17,549 nt of DNA from CAZMOK01 sp964567785 (GCA_964567785.1 CAZMOK010000060.1:1-17549); one strand, 5' to 3'; counted from the stretch's first letter, positions 1 to 7,624 are shown. The notes: a model not told the origin generated them from the sequence alone. Numbers and translations are program-made.

Positions 1-1445
1 GCCTTCGAAAGAAGTATCAAAATTGTGAACAACTCAAGCCTGCCCAGCAGCATCATGAACGAAAGCAACCACTTGCCGAACCCCGGTATGAACGCATAGT
101 TGCCCACCGGACCTACCTTGCCCAAACCAGGGCCTATGTTCCCAATGGTTGCAATACTTGCACCGACGGCTGATTCAAAATCAAGGCCGATAAGGGCCAT
201 GGCCACAGAACCAATTAACAATACAACGATGTAAAGCTGGAAAAAAGCCATGACCTTGAAAATGATCTCCTGTGGTACCGCCTCGTGATTGAGCCTTACA
301 GGTATTATTCCGTGGGGGTGGATTGCCCTCTTAAGCTCCTGTGCACCGTTCTTGAAAAGGAGCAATTGCCTTACAACTTTGACCCCGCCACCGGTCGAAC
401 CGGCCATTCCCCCGATAAACATCAGCGCAAAGATCAGCAGCCATAGGTTGCCGGACCAGGTAAGGTAATCGGAAGTGATGTAGCCGGTTGTTGTGAGTAT
501 TGAAACTACCTGGAATACAGTGTTCCTGAAAGAAACCTCATAATCGCCGCCATAAACAAAGATCATAATCACAGCTATGAATACGGTAACTGAAACGATC
601 AGGTAAATGTATTTCCTGAATTCTTCATTTCCCCAAACCTCTTTCAATTTCCCATTGAGCGCCAGGTAGTGTAATGTGAAGTTTGTCCCGGCCAGCACCA
701 TGAAGACTACTATCACGTACTGTATGTAAGGTGAAAACTCTGCAATGCTGCCATTCCTGGTTGAAAAACCACCTGTTGCCACAGTTCCGAAGGCATGACA
801 AAGGCTCTCGAAAAGATCCAGCCCGCCAAACATGAGCAAGCCTGTCTGTATAAAGGTCAAAAGCACATAAATGAGCCATAATCTTTTTGCTGTTTCGGTA
901 ATCCTGGGGTGTAACTTGTCTTTTTTCACACCCGGCATTTCAGCCATATAAAGCTGCATTCCACCTATACCCAAAAAAGGCAGTATAGCCACCGAAAGAA
1001 CAATGATACCCATTCCACCGATCCAGTGGGTAAGGCTTCTCCAGAAAAGGATGCTTTTGGGAAGCGATTCAATATCGGTTAGTATAGTTGCCCCGGTGGT
1101 AGTGAACCCCGACATGGTTTCAAAAAAAGCATCGGTGAAGGAAGGAATGGAGCCGCTGATTATAAAAGGTAAGGTACCAAACAAAGATATTACTAACCAG
1201 GTAAGCCCAACTATCAGGTACCCTTCCCTCTTGTTGATGTTTTTAAACCTGCCCCTTGTGGTTATCCACAGAAGGAACCCGACTGATATGGTTATCAGGC
1301 CCGAAATAAGCAATACATACCATTTGGCTTCATCATAATAGAAAGCAAAAGGAAGTCCGGTAAACATGAAAAACCCTTCAACAATGAGAAGGAAACCCAG
1401 GACATGGATGATCGACCTTATGTTTACTTCAATGTAAGATAGCAT
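1..1445 (-). CDS. trkH: TrkH-type potassium uptake channel subunit (3' end outside window)
   Basis: Potassium-translocating membrane subunit of a Trk/Ktr system, which works with a cytosolic TrkA regulator. The frame stays open from an ATG at 1445 to the left edge, about 481 codons. Four pore-loop filter motifs of the TrkH/KtrB family are readable: TTTGAT (about residue 115), ATGGFS (about 222), TTTGY (about 317) and ATIGNIGPG (about 430), each between hydrophobic segments. The last visible residues follow the usual GRLELFT motif found near the TrkH C-terminus, so probably only a few codons are missing. The gene starts 21 bp after the trkA stop on the same strand, indicating co-transcription. 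Motifs and family are clear; the choice of ATG 1445 is the natural first start after the trkA stop but has no obvious ribosome-binding site. Confidence 0.95.
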   Translation of the reverse strand, partial: MLSYIEVNIRSIIHVLGFLLIVEGFFMFTGLPFAFYYDEAKWYVLLISGLITISVGFLLWITTRGRFKNINKREGYLIVGLTWLVISLFGTLPFIISGSIPSFTDAFFETMSGFTTTGATILTDIESLPKSILFWRSLTHWIGGMGIIVLSVAILPFLGIGGMQLYMAEMPGVKKDKLHPRITETAKRLWLIYVLLTFIQTGLLMFGGLDLFESLCHAFGTVATGGFSTRNGSIAEFSPYIQYVIVVFMVLAGTNFTLHYLALNGKLKEVWGNEEFRKYIYLIVSVTVFIAVIMIFVYGGDYEVSFRNTVFQVVSILTTTGYITSDYLTWSGNLWLLIFALMFIGGMAGSTGGGVKVVRQLLLFKNGAQELKRAIHPHGIIPVRLNHEAVPQEIIFKVMAFFQLYIVVLLIGSVAMALIGLDFESAVGASIATIGNIGPGLGKVGPVGNYAFIPGFGKWLLSFMMLLGRLELFTILILLSK

Positions 1446-1466
1446 GTCAGGTCACATCAATATTTT

Positions 1467-2810
1467 TCAGGAATTGAAAAAATCATCTACTTTGTGTATG
1501 GCTTCAGGAAGCGCAAAAACAACCACCTTATCACCAGCTTCGATCAGGAAGTCGCCAACGGCAATATAACTTTCATCCCCCCTCACTATCCCGCCTATTA
1601 TGGCCCCCCTGGGAAACTTCAGGTTCTTTATGGGCTTCTTTGTTACCAGTGAGTGAGGTTTTGCCACCATTTCGAGCACTTCTGCATTAATACCACTGAG
1701 GCACTTGATGGAAGTGACCTCGGCACTCATCGTAAATTTAATAATATAGCTGGCAGTGCTGAGCTTTTTGCAAACTATGGTGTCGATGCCTATGTTTTGT
1801 GAAATATCAATATAATCGATATTCTCAACGAGCGCTATGGTCCTTTTAACCCCGAACCTTTTGGCATTGAGGCATGAAAGAATGTTAGTTTCCGAATTAT
1901 CGGTAAGTGCCACAAAAGCATCCATTCCCCTAATGTCTTCCTCCTCAAGCAAGTTTATGTCTCTGGCATCGCCCTGGATAACCAGCGCGGCGTCGAGCTG
2001 GTTTGCCAGTTGAAGGGCTTTGTCCTTATTCGCTTCAATGATCTTAAGGTTCAACTGGTGTTCAAGCTTCCGGGCAACGGTCCTCCCTACCCTTCCACCG
2101 CCTACCAGCATAACATCCCTGATCTCTATCCTGGTTTTTCCGCCAAGATTCAGCAATGCATCTATGCCTTCAGGTTTTGTGATCACGTATGAGAGGTCAT
2201 CTTCAAGAAAGATATCATTACCTTTAGGAATGATGGTTTCACCGTTGCGGTGTATAGCCACGGCCCTGAAATCAAGGTGTGAATATTCAGCCGCTATCTG
2301 GTTGAGGGATTTATTCAGCACTTTGGCCTTTTCATCAAGCTTGATAAGAAAAAGTGATAACTTGCCGTTCGAGAAATCGAAGATCTCCGTTGCAGCAGTT
2401 TGCTTAAGCAGGTCTATGATCTCGTTGGCTGCTATGAATTCGGGGCAAACAAGCGAATCAACACCCATATCCCTGAAAATTTTTGAATTTTCATCGGAAA
2501 GGTATTCAAGGTTATTGATCCTGGAGATTACTTTTTTAGCGCCCAGTTTTTTAGCTATAGCCGCTGAAAGCAGGTTTATCCTTTCATCGTGCAGGGCCGA
2601 TATCATCAGGTCGGCCTTCTTAACGCTCATTCTTTTCTGCACAGAAATAAAGGTAGGATCACCTACTATGGCCTTTACATCTGTATGCCCTTCTATACTC
2701 TCCACCAGTTCGCTGTTGGGGACTATCATGGTTATTTCATGATCTTCCTTTGACAGTTCCTGCGCAAGATACATTCCCACTTCACCGTCTCCTGCAAGGA
2801 CAATTTTCAT
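1467..2810 (-). CDS. trkA: TrkA, cytosolic NAD-binding regulatory subunit of Trk potassium transporter
   Basis: Peripheral regulatory protein that gates TrkH in response to nucleotides. The 447 residues form two RCK units, each a Rossmann (TrkA-N) part followed by a TrkA-C part, as in classical TrkA. The first glycine motif is GDGEVG (residues 7-12) and the second GGGRVG (237-242). The second unit keeps the acidic residue at the end of its second strand (E259), the usual ribose ligand; in the first unit that place reads VPN (30-32) with no acidic residue. The ATG at 2810 is preceded by AAAGGAG at 2818-2824, a good Shine-Dalgarno site. It lies 75 bp downstream of the amidase gene and 21 bp upstream of trkH on the same strand, so it at least pairs with trkH. 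Identification is secure. Confidence 0.96.
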   Translation of the reverse strand: MKIVLAGDGEVGMYLAQELSKEDHEITMIVPNSELVESIEGHTDVKAIVGDPTFISVQKRMSVKKADLMISALHDERINLLSAAIAKKLGAKKVISRINNLEYLSDENSKIFRDMGVDSLVCPEFIAANEIIDLLKQTAATEIFDFSNGKLSLFLIKLDEKAKVLNKSLNQIAAEYSHLDFRAVAIHRNGETIIPKGNDIFLEDDLSYVITKPEGIDALLNLGGKTRIEIRDVMLVGGGRVGRTVARKLEHQLNLKIIEANKDKALQLANQLDAALVIQGDARDINLLEEEDIRGMDAFVALTDNSETNILSCLNAKRFGVKRTIALVENIDYIDISQNIGIDTIVCKKLSTASYIIKFTMSAEVTSIKCLSGINAEVLEMVAKPHSLVTKKPIKNLKFPRGAIIGGIVRGDESYIAVGDFLIEAGDKVVVFALPEAIHKVDDFFNS

Positions 2811-2817
2811 ATTGATT

Positions 2818-2824
2818 CTCCTTT
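2818..2824 (-). promoter_or_regulatory. Shine-Dalgarno site of trkA
   Basis: On the minus strand the sequence AAAGGAG lies 7 nt before the trkA ATG. It is notable because most starts in this window have no such site, as is usual for Bacteroidota; it supports the chosen start. Confidence 0.6.
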
Positions 2825-2885
2825 CGGCCTGCTAATATAATTTTTATTGAAATAACGATGATGAAATTACGATGGTTTTGGGCTG

Positions 2886-3680
2886 TCAATCCAGATCGAG
2901 CTTGTAATGGTCCCAGTCGAGCCCCACAGTGAATTTTGCCCTGAATTCGTTGAGTTCCCTGTACGAAAGGGAAGCCGATTGGATTGACTGCCTTGATGGC
3001 GGCATTTTTATTATCGGATGACCCTTCGGGCTGATTACCATAGAATCACCAGAATGGTCTATCCCTTTATTATCCTTTCCGATCCGGTTTACGCCTATGA
3101 CATAAACCTGGTTTTCGATAGCCCTGGCTGTAAGTAACGATTTCCAAACATGGTTCCTTACCTGTGGCCAGTTTGCAACGTAGAGGAGCAGGTCATACTC
3201 GTAATCGCCCTGGAGGTACCTGTTCATGCTCCAGACCGGAAACCTCAGGTCGTAGCAGATCAGCGGAAGTATATTCCACCCGTTCAGAGTAACTATCAGT
3301 TTCGACCTTCCATAGCTGAACTTCTCATCTTCGCCGCCCATCCTGAAGAGATGCCTTTTGTCATAATACTCGTAACTTCCATCCGGCCTGACCCAGTAAA
3401 GCCTGTTGTAATATTTATTATCAGAATTTACTATTATACTCCCGGTTATCACAAAATTATTTTGAGAAGCCTGTTTTTTCATCCACTCCAGCGCAGGCCC
3501 GTTTTCCTCCTCTGCATGCGGCGCCGGTTCTGTAATGAAGCCGGTACTGAACATTTCGGGCAGCACAACCAGGTGGGTGCCGGTCGCTGAAACCAGATAT
3601 TTTTCAAATTGCTCCAGGTTTCGTTCTTTATCACCCCAGTGGAGAAAACTCTGTACAATAGTTACATTCAGATCTTGCAT
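2886..3680 (-). CDS. Nitrilase-family omega-amidase (2-oxoglutaramate/2-oxosuccinamate amidase type)
   Basis: Carbon-nitrogen hydrolase of about 264 residues, the size of Nit2/YafV-type omega-amidases, predicted to hydrolyse the alpha-keto acid amides left by glutamine- or asparagine-dependent transamination. The Glu-Lys-Cys triad is readable: E42 in LPEMFSTGF, K108 in YDKRHLF and C142 in LICYDLRFPVW. The YDKRHLF and CYDLRFP contexts are typical of the YafV/Nit2 branch rather than of true nitrilases. The ATG at 3680 lies inside the 3' end of the upstream aminotransferase gene (13-bp overlap, different frame), implying translational coupling and a shared pathway. No signal peptide, so cytosolic. 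Exact substrate is inferred from family and neighbour, not shown by the sequence. Confidence 0.9.
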   Translation of the reverse strand: MQDLNVTIVQSFLHWGDKERNLEQFEKYLVSATGTHLVVLPEMFSTGFITEPAPHAEEENGPALEWMKKQASQNNFVITGSIIVNSDNKYYNRLYWVRPDGSYEYYDKRHLFRMGGEDEKFSYGRSKLIVTLNGWNILPLICYDLRFPVWSMNRYLQGDYEYDLLLYVANWPQVRNHVWKSLLTARAIENQVYVIGVNRIGKDNKGIDHSGDSMVISPKGHPIIKMPPSRQSIQSASLSYRELNEFRAKFTVGLDWDHYKLDLD

Positions 3681-4822
3681 AATATTTCGGCTGCTTTTTC
3701 AAGGGTTTCCTCTTTCTTTGCAAAGCAGAACCTGAGCACGTTGTTATCACCGTTTTTCTGGTAAAAGGGTGAAAGCGGGACAGATGCAACTTTATGTTCC
3801 CTGGTCATCCTTACTGCAAAATCCATCTCAGGTTCGTTACTTATTCTTGAGTAATCGAGGCACTGGAAATATGTCCCCTTACATGGAAGAGCTTTAAACC
3901 GTGAATCTTTCAATAAGTCAGTAAAAAGATCACGTTTGGCCTGGAAGAAGTCAGGCAGGTAGTTATAGTTATCAGGGTTTTCGATGTATTCGGCAATGGC
4001 ATGCTGTATAGGTGTGTTTGCTGCAAAGACAACAAACTGGTGTGCTTTCCTGAACTCTTTCATAAGCTCCTCAGGTGCCAGCACAAAACCGGTTTTCCAT
4101 CCGGTAGCATGAAATGTTTTGCCAAAAGATCCCACAACAAACGACTTTTTGGCCAGTTCAGGATAATAGCAGACACTTTCGTGGCGCTCCCCGTCGAAGA
4201 TAAGATGTTCGTAAACCTCATCGCTCAGCAGGATAAGGTCGTTCCTCAGAATGATCTTTTCAAGCATCTGCAGATCCTCTTTTTTAAGGACGCTTCCTGT
4301 AGGATTATGAGGTGTATTGATAATGAGCATTTTAGTCCTGTTGCTGATCAGTTTGACCAGTTGTCCCCAGTTCACTTTATAATCGGGAGGCAGAATGGAG
4401 GCATACTTTACCCTTCCCCCATTTAGCTTTACTGCAGGGGCATATGAATCATAGGCTGGTTCGAGGATGATCACTTCATCCTCATCCCTTATCAGGGCTG
4501 AAATGACAGTGTAAATTGCCTGCGTTGCTCCGGCAGTTATATTGATCTCTTTATCAGGATGGTAGCTTAGGCCATAAGTGTTTTCCACTTTCCTTGCAAT
4601 AGCCTCTCTCAGCTCGGGGACTCCTGTCATAGGGGCATACTGGTTATAGCCCTCTTTCATTTTTTGGTTAACGAGCTTGATCAGGTCCGGTGCGATCTCA
4701 AAATCAGGAAACCCCTGGGAAAGGTTAATTGCATTTTCTTCCCTGGCAATCTGGCTCATAACAGCAAAAATTGATGATCCCGTGTCGGGAAGTTTGGAAG
4801 TAATATTTCCGGGATAATTCAT
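3668..4822 (-). CDS. PLP-dependent class I/II aminotransferase (methionine/glutamine transaminase, YbdL/KAT type)
   Basis: Fold-type I aminotransferase of 384 residues. Visible landmarks: the substrate-side motif LSQGFPDF (about 34-41), PHNPTG with the PLP-contacting Asn at 173, DEVYEHL with Asp201 and Tyr204, the Schiff-base lysine K235 in SFGKTFHATGWK, and a C-terminal Arg in VLRFCFAK that would bind the substrate carboxylate. The SFGKTFHATGWK and NLSQGFPDF signatures match the YbdL/kynurenine aminotransferase (glutamine transaminase K) group, which uses keto acids such as 2-oxo-4-methylthiobutyrate with Gln or Met. The following gene is an overlapping omega-amidase, which makes a glutamine transaminase role likely. 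A promoter-like box lies about 37 nt upstream. Family is clear; substrate is inference. Confidence 0.93.
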   Translation of the reverse strand: MNYPGNITSKLPDTGSSIFAVMSQIAREENAINLSQGFPDFEIAPDLIKLVNQKMKEGYNQYAPMTGVPELREAIARKVENTYGLSYHPDKEINITAGATQAIYTVISALIRDEDEVIILEPAYDSYAPAVKLNGGRVKYASILPPDYKVNWGQLVKLISNRTKMLIINTPHNPTGSVLKKEDLQMLEKIILRNDLILLSDEVYEHLIFDGERHESVCYYPELAKKSFVVGSFGKTFHATGWKTGFVLAPEELMKEFRKAHQFVVFAANTPIQHAIAEYIENPDNYNYLPDFFQAKRDLFTDLLKDSRFKALPCKGTYFQCLDYSRISNEPEMDFAVRMTREHKVASVPLSPFYQKNGDNNVLRFCFAKKEETLEKAAEILCKI

Positions 4823-4853
4823 GTCAGTTTCAATTAGTTAATACGTTCAGGGG

Positions 4854-4872
4854 ATTGACAAAATTAGTCAAT
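4854..4872. promoter_or_regulatory. Small inverted repeat in the divergent promoter region (possible operator)
   Basis: ATTGAC and GTCAAT form perfect 6-bp arms around a 7-bp spacer between the divergent aminotransferase and pgk genes. The minus-strand -7 box lies almost entirely in it, so a bound repressor would block that promoter. This is a position-based inference; 6-bp arms can arise by chance. Confidence 0.3.
4859..4866 (-). promoter_or_regulatory. Putative -7 promoter box of the aminotransferase-amidase unit
   Basis: On the minus strand the octamer TAATTTTG matches the Bacteroidota -7 consensus TAnnTTTG and lies 36 nt before the aminotransferase ATG. No convincing -33 TTTG at the usual 19-21 nt spacing is seen, so the call is tentative. 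The box lies within the inverted repeat at 4854-4872. Confidence 0.4.
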
Positions 4873-4899
4873 AATCACCACTAACAGTTTTGAATTTAA

Positions 4900-4907
4900 T
4901 AATTTTG
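4900..4907 (+). promoter_or_regulatory. Putative -7 promoter box of pgk
   Basis: TAATTTTG matches TAnnTTTG and would give a leader of roughly 45-50 nt before the pgk ATG at 4959. No clear -33 element is present at the expected spacing. The region is AT-rich, so chance matches are possible. Confidence 0.35.
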
Positions 4908-4958
4908 CAGCCTGTCTGTATTTCAACGTATTTAATAATCATTCAATATAATATCATT

Positions 4959-6149
4959 ATGAAAACTATCGACGACTTAAATTTTAAAGGAAAGAAGGCT
5001 TTGATCAGGGTCGACTTCAATGTTCCCCTCGACGATTCCTACAACATAACAGATACCACGCGCATCGACGCTGCGCTGCCCACTATCAGGAAGATACTAG
5101 ATGACGGCGGATCAGCTATCCTGATGTCACACCTCGGCAGGCCGAAAGAAGGTCCCGAGGTAAAGTTTTCACTCAACCACCTGGTGGGATATCTTTCAGG
5201 GTCACTTGATACGGAGGTGAAATTTGCCGATGATTGCATTGGTGAGTCAGCAAGGCAGCTTGCCGGCGACCTGGTGCCGGGACAGGTCCTGCTTCTTGAA
5301 AACCTCAGGTTTTATAAGGAAGAAACCGGAGGTGATGAGGAGTTTGCCAGAAAACTTTCTGAACTGGGTGATGTATATGTCAACGATGCTTTCGGTACAG
5401 CCCACCGGGCGCACGCTTCCACGGCAGTTATAGCAAAATTCTTTCCCGATGCCAAATGTTTTGGTTATATCATGGGTAATGAAATAAGAAATATCAATAA
5501 GGTTCTCGGGGAGCCTGAGAAGCCCTTCACCACTGTGCTTGGAGGCGCCAAAGTTTCAGGGAAGATCGAGATCATCAACAATCTTCTCGATAAGGTTGAT
5601 AACCTGATCATCGGCGGGGGCATGATGTTTACCTTTATCAAAGCTATGGGAGGTGAAATTGGCAAGTCGATGGTTGAGGAAGACCTCATTGAAGTCGCCA
5701 AAAGCACACTTGAAAAAGCCGAAAAGCTTGGTGTTAATCTTTTGATACCGGAAGATGCCGTTTCAGCTTCTGAATTTTCCAGTGATGCAGAGCAGAAGGT
5801 CTGCAAAGCTTCTGAAATCCCGGAAGGCTGGCTTGGCCTCGACATTGGCCCCAAAACCATTAAAAAGTTTAATGATGTGATAAAGGGGTCGAAGACTATT
5901 CTCTGGAATGGCCCTATGGGTGTTTTCGAGATGTCCAGTTTTGAAAAAGGAACAAAGGAGGTTGCACTTGCCGTTGCCGATGCTACAGAAAAGGGTGCTT
6001 TCTCACTGATCGGCGGCGGCGACTCAGTGGCCGCCATTAATAAATATAACCTTAAGGAACGCGTAGGCTACGTTTCGACCGGTGGCGGGGCCATGCTGGA
6101 ATATATTGAAGGCAAGGAGCTTCCGGGGGTTTCGGCGATTGAGGAGTAA
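4959..6149 (+). CDS. pgk: Phosphoglycerate kinase
   Basis: Glycolytic enzyme that transfers phosphate from 1,3-bisphosphoglycerate to ADP. The 396-residue length is normal. Signatures: RVDFNVPLD (17-25) and SHLGRP (57-62) in the N-terminal substrate lobe, ENLRFYKEE and NDAFGTAHRAHAST further on, then LGGAKVSGK, the nucleotide-lobe WNGPMGVF (316-323) and GGGDS (352-356), ending with STGGGAMLEY. A start at a TTG at 4890 in the same frame would add 23 residues that are unlike any PGK N-terminus and would overlap the -7 box, so ATG 4959, which gives the standard MKTIDD beginning, is chosen. Single-gene unit, divergent from the aminotransferase and convergent with the cvpA-like gene. Confidence 0.98.
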   Translation: MKTIDDLNFKGKKALIRVDFNVPLDDSYNITDTTRIDAALPTIRKILDDGGSAILMSHLGRPKEGPEVKFSLNHLVGYLSGSLDTEVKFADDCIGESARQLAGDLVPGQVLLLENLRFYKEETGGDEEFARKLSELGDVYVNDAFGTAHRAHASTAVIAKFFPDAKCFGYIMGNEIRNINKVLGEPEKPFTTVLGGAKVSGKIEIINNLLDKVDNLIIGGGMMFTFIKAMGGEIGKSMVEEDLIEVAKSTLEKAEKLGVNLLIPEDAVSASEFSSDAEQKVCKASEIPEGWLGLDIGPKTIKKFNDVIKGSKTILWNGPMGVFEMSSFEKGTKEVALAVADATEKGAFSLIGGGDSVAAINKYNLKERVGYVSTGGGAMLEYIEGKELPGVSAIEE

Positions 6150-6170
6150 ATTTTTCTGGAGGGATCCTGC

Positions 6171-6205
6171 AGGGACGACGTCTCAAAAAATGAGACGTCG
6201 TCCCT
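6171..6205. repeat. Palindromic repeat copy 1 (A5 loop), downstream of pgk
   Basis: Perfect 15-bp inverted arms (6171-6185 and 6191-6205) around a loop of five A. It starts 21 bp after the pgk stop and could end pgk transcripts as a stem-loop, but there is no U-tract right after it on the plus strand. Its reverse complement is nearly identical to copy 2 at 6315-6349, which shows that this is a repeat family rather than a unique terminator. Confidence 0.85.
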
Positions 6206-6314
6206 ATTTGCAGAAAAAAGAAATTTCCAGCAACACATGTTTTTATTTGGCAATTAATTGAATAAAAATAACTTACGAGGGGGTTTCTACAAAAGGTAGA
6301 TAAAAAAATTATTC
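6206..6314. other. Gene-free spacer between the two palindromic repeats
   Basis: 109 bp, AT-rich, with no plausible reading frame. It holds a 10-bp palindrome at 6251-6260 and a weak 5-bp hairpin (TCTAC/GTAGA, 6286-6300) followed by a run of A. No gene, RNA motif or transposase remnant was recognised. Confidence 0.6.
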
Positions 6315-6349
6315 GGAGACGACGTCTCATTTTTTGAGACGTCGTCCCT
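6315..6349. repeat. Palindromic repeat copy 2 (T5 loop), overlapping the cvpA-like stop codon
   Basis: The core arms GACGACGTCTCA (6318-6329) and its complement (6335-6346) surround five T; a single A-C mismatch follows, then a further pair. It is the reverse complement of copy 1 apart from one or two outer bases. On the minus strand it begins in the TAG stop of the cvpA-like gene and is followed about 9 nt later by a run of seven T, so it may also work as that operon's terminator. Confidence 0.85.
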
Positions 6350-6881
6350 AGATGAGTTTCAAATCTTCCTTCTCCTGCCAGATCTTCCAGCTGTCAGAAT
6401 CACCGAAATCGATGCGTGGGATGATAAGGGGTATGACCGAGGCAATGGGTTTGTAAAGCCTCGACTCTGACTTCATTTTAGGTGTGATCAGCTTTTCGTT
6501 CTGATCGAAAGAAGAAATCAGAAGCAGGATCACCGAAAGGAAAAGCACAGCCTTCAGCAGCCCGAAAACAGTTCCCAGCAACTTGTTGAGGAATCCCAGG
6601 GCTACCATATCAACCATCTTTTCTATGATCCTTCCGAGGGTGTAAACCAATACCACTACAGCGATAAAGGTTACGATAAAAGAAACTATCGTCATGTATT
6701 CGGGCTCTATGTTCAGCCATTGGTCGAGCAGGTCGGCGGCGAACCAGGAAAAATGAATTGATGCATAAATCCCGAGAATGAGGGCGGCGAGGGAAGCAAG
6801 TTCTATGACGAGGCCTTTTCTGAAGCCCCTGTATCCCAGCCATAAAAGAGGTACCAGTAAGATAATGTCAAGCAGGTTCAT
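6348..6881 (-). CDS. CvpA family membrane protein
   Basis: Inner-membrane protein of 177 residues with about four hydrophobic segments. The N-terminus (MNLLDIILLVPLLWLGYRGF) is the usual CvpA beginning of helix, short charged loop, then helix; a further segment carries LNKLLGTVFGLLKA, a conserved CvpA-like stretch. CvpA proteins are linked to colicin V production and envelope homeostasis, but the molecular function is not settled. The ATG at 6881 overlaps the TGA of the upstream ATPase gene (ATGA); an earlier in-frame start at 6977 would lie in the ATPase gene and add 32 residues of polar sequence, so it is not used. The TAG stop is formed by the edge of a palindromic repeat, so the C-terminal end may have been set by repeat insertion. 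Confidence 0.85.
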   Translation of the reverse strand: MNLLDIILLVPLLWLGYRGFRKGLVIELASLAALILGIYASIHFSWFAADLLDQWLNIEPEYMTIVSFIVTFIAVVVLVYTLGRIIEKMVDMVALGFLNKLLGTVFGLLKAVLFLSVILLLISSFDQNEKLITPKMKSESRLYKPIASVIPLIIPRIDFGDSDSWKIWQEKEDLKLI

Positions 6882-7624
6882 TGTTTGATCCTTCGGGTTA
6901 ATTCTGTGGCAAATATGAAATCCTGAAGCTCCTTGTTTTCGGCTTCGAGGATCTCTTCTTTGGTTCCGGTCCACCATAATTGCCCCTGGTGCAGATAATT
7001 CACGCTTTCGCCAATCATCAGCACAGAGTTCATATCATGGGTGTTAACAATGGTGGTGATATTGAAATCGTGTGTGATCTCCATGATGAGGTCGTCGATC
7101 ACATCGGCAGTTTTGGGGTCAAGGCCTGAATTGGGCTCATCACAAAAGAGGTATTTCGGGTTCATAGAGATGGCCCGGGCAATGGCAACCCTTTTTACCA
7201 TACCCCCGCTAAGCTCCGACGGCATCAGTTTGTTTCTTCCTTCCAAATTGACCCTTTCGAGGCAAAAGTTCACCCGCTCGGACTTTTCGGCCGGAGTTTT
7301 TTTGGTAAACATCGAAAGCGGGAACATGATATTCTGTTCAACATTCATATAGTCGAACAAAGCACCCCCCTGGAAAAGCATCCCTATTTCCTGCCGTATC
7401 CTCTTTTTCTTTTTGAACGGCAGCTTAATATACGGCCTGCCGTCGTAAAGGATATCCCCTTTATCGACATCAATGAGTCCGACCATGCATTTGATCAGCA
7501 CCGTTTTACCCGAGCCGCTCTGACCGATCACCAGGTTGGTCTTACCTGCTTCGAACTTGCAGGAGATATCTTTGAGCACCTCGGTTTCGCCGAATGATTT
7601 TGATATGTTCTTAACCTCTATCAT
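6878..7624 (-). CDS. mlaF: ABC transporter ATPase, MlaF type
   Basis: Cytosolic ATPase of 248 residues for an MCE/Mla-type lipid transporter that moves phospholipid between inner and outer membranes. Walker A is GQSGSGKT (34-41); next come the Q-loop in GMLFQGGALFDYMNV, the signature LSGGMVKRVAIARA, Walker B with catalytic Glu in LFCDEPNSGLDP, and the switch His in NTHDM. The LFQGGALFDYMNV and SGGM wording is characteristic of MlaF/Ttg2A rather than of generic ABC ATPases. The ATG overlaps the stop of the permease gene (TAATG) and its own stop overlaps the cvpA-like start, showing a tightly coupled operon. No MCE (MlaD) gene follows in this window. Confidence 0.93.
   Translation of the reverse strand: MIEVKNISKSFGETEVLKDISCKFEAGKTNLVIGQSGSGKTVLIKCMVGLIDVDKGDILYDGRPYIKLPFKKKKRIRQEIGMLFQGGALFDYMNVEQNIMFPLSMFTKKTPAEKSERVNFCLERVNLEGRNKLMPSELSGGMVKRVAIARAISMNPKYLFCDEPNSGLDPKTADVIDDLIMEITHDFNITTIVNTHDMNSVLMIGESVNYLHQGQLWWTGTKEEILEAENKELQDFIFATELTRRIKQ

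Noticed and set aside
1003..1338. 111-residue plus-strand open frame opposite trkH
   Set aside because: Antisense to the TrkH pore region, which is clearly coding on the other strand.
2020..2742. 240-residue plus-strand open frame opposite trkA
   Set aside because: Lies wholly antisense to a well-identified TrkA, has low-complexity Ser/Leu-rich composition and no recognisable domain; a shadow of biased codon use.
4890..4958. TTG-initiated 23-residue N-terminal extension of PGK
   Set aside because: Not PGK-like, overlaps the promoter box, and the ATG at 4959 gives the standard N-terminus.
5465..6037. 190-residue minus-strand open frame opposite pgk
   Set aside because: Antisense to conserved PGK motifs, Ser/Pro-rich with no family features.
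6171..6349. Interpretation as a complete insertion sequence
   Set aside because: The 109-bp spacer has no transposase or remnant and no target-site duplication is evident; only a repeat pair can be supported.
6882..6977. Upstream extension of the CvpA-like protein
   Set aside because: Would add 32 polar residues read from another frame of the ATPase gene; ATG 6881 overlaps the ATPase stop in the typical ATGA manner.
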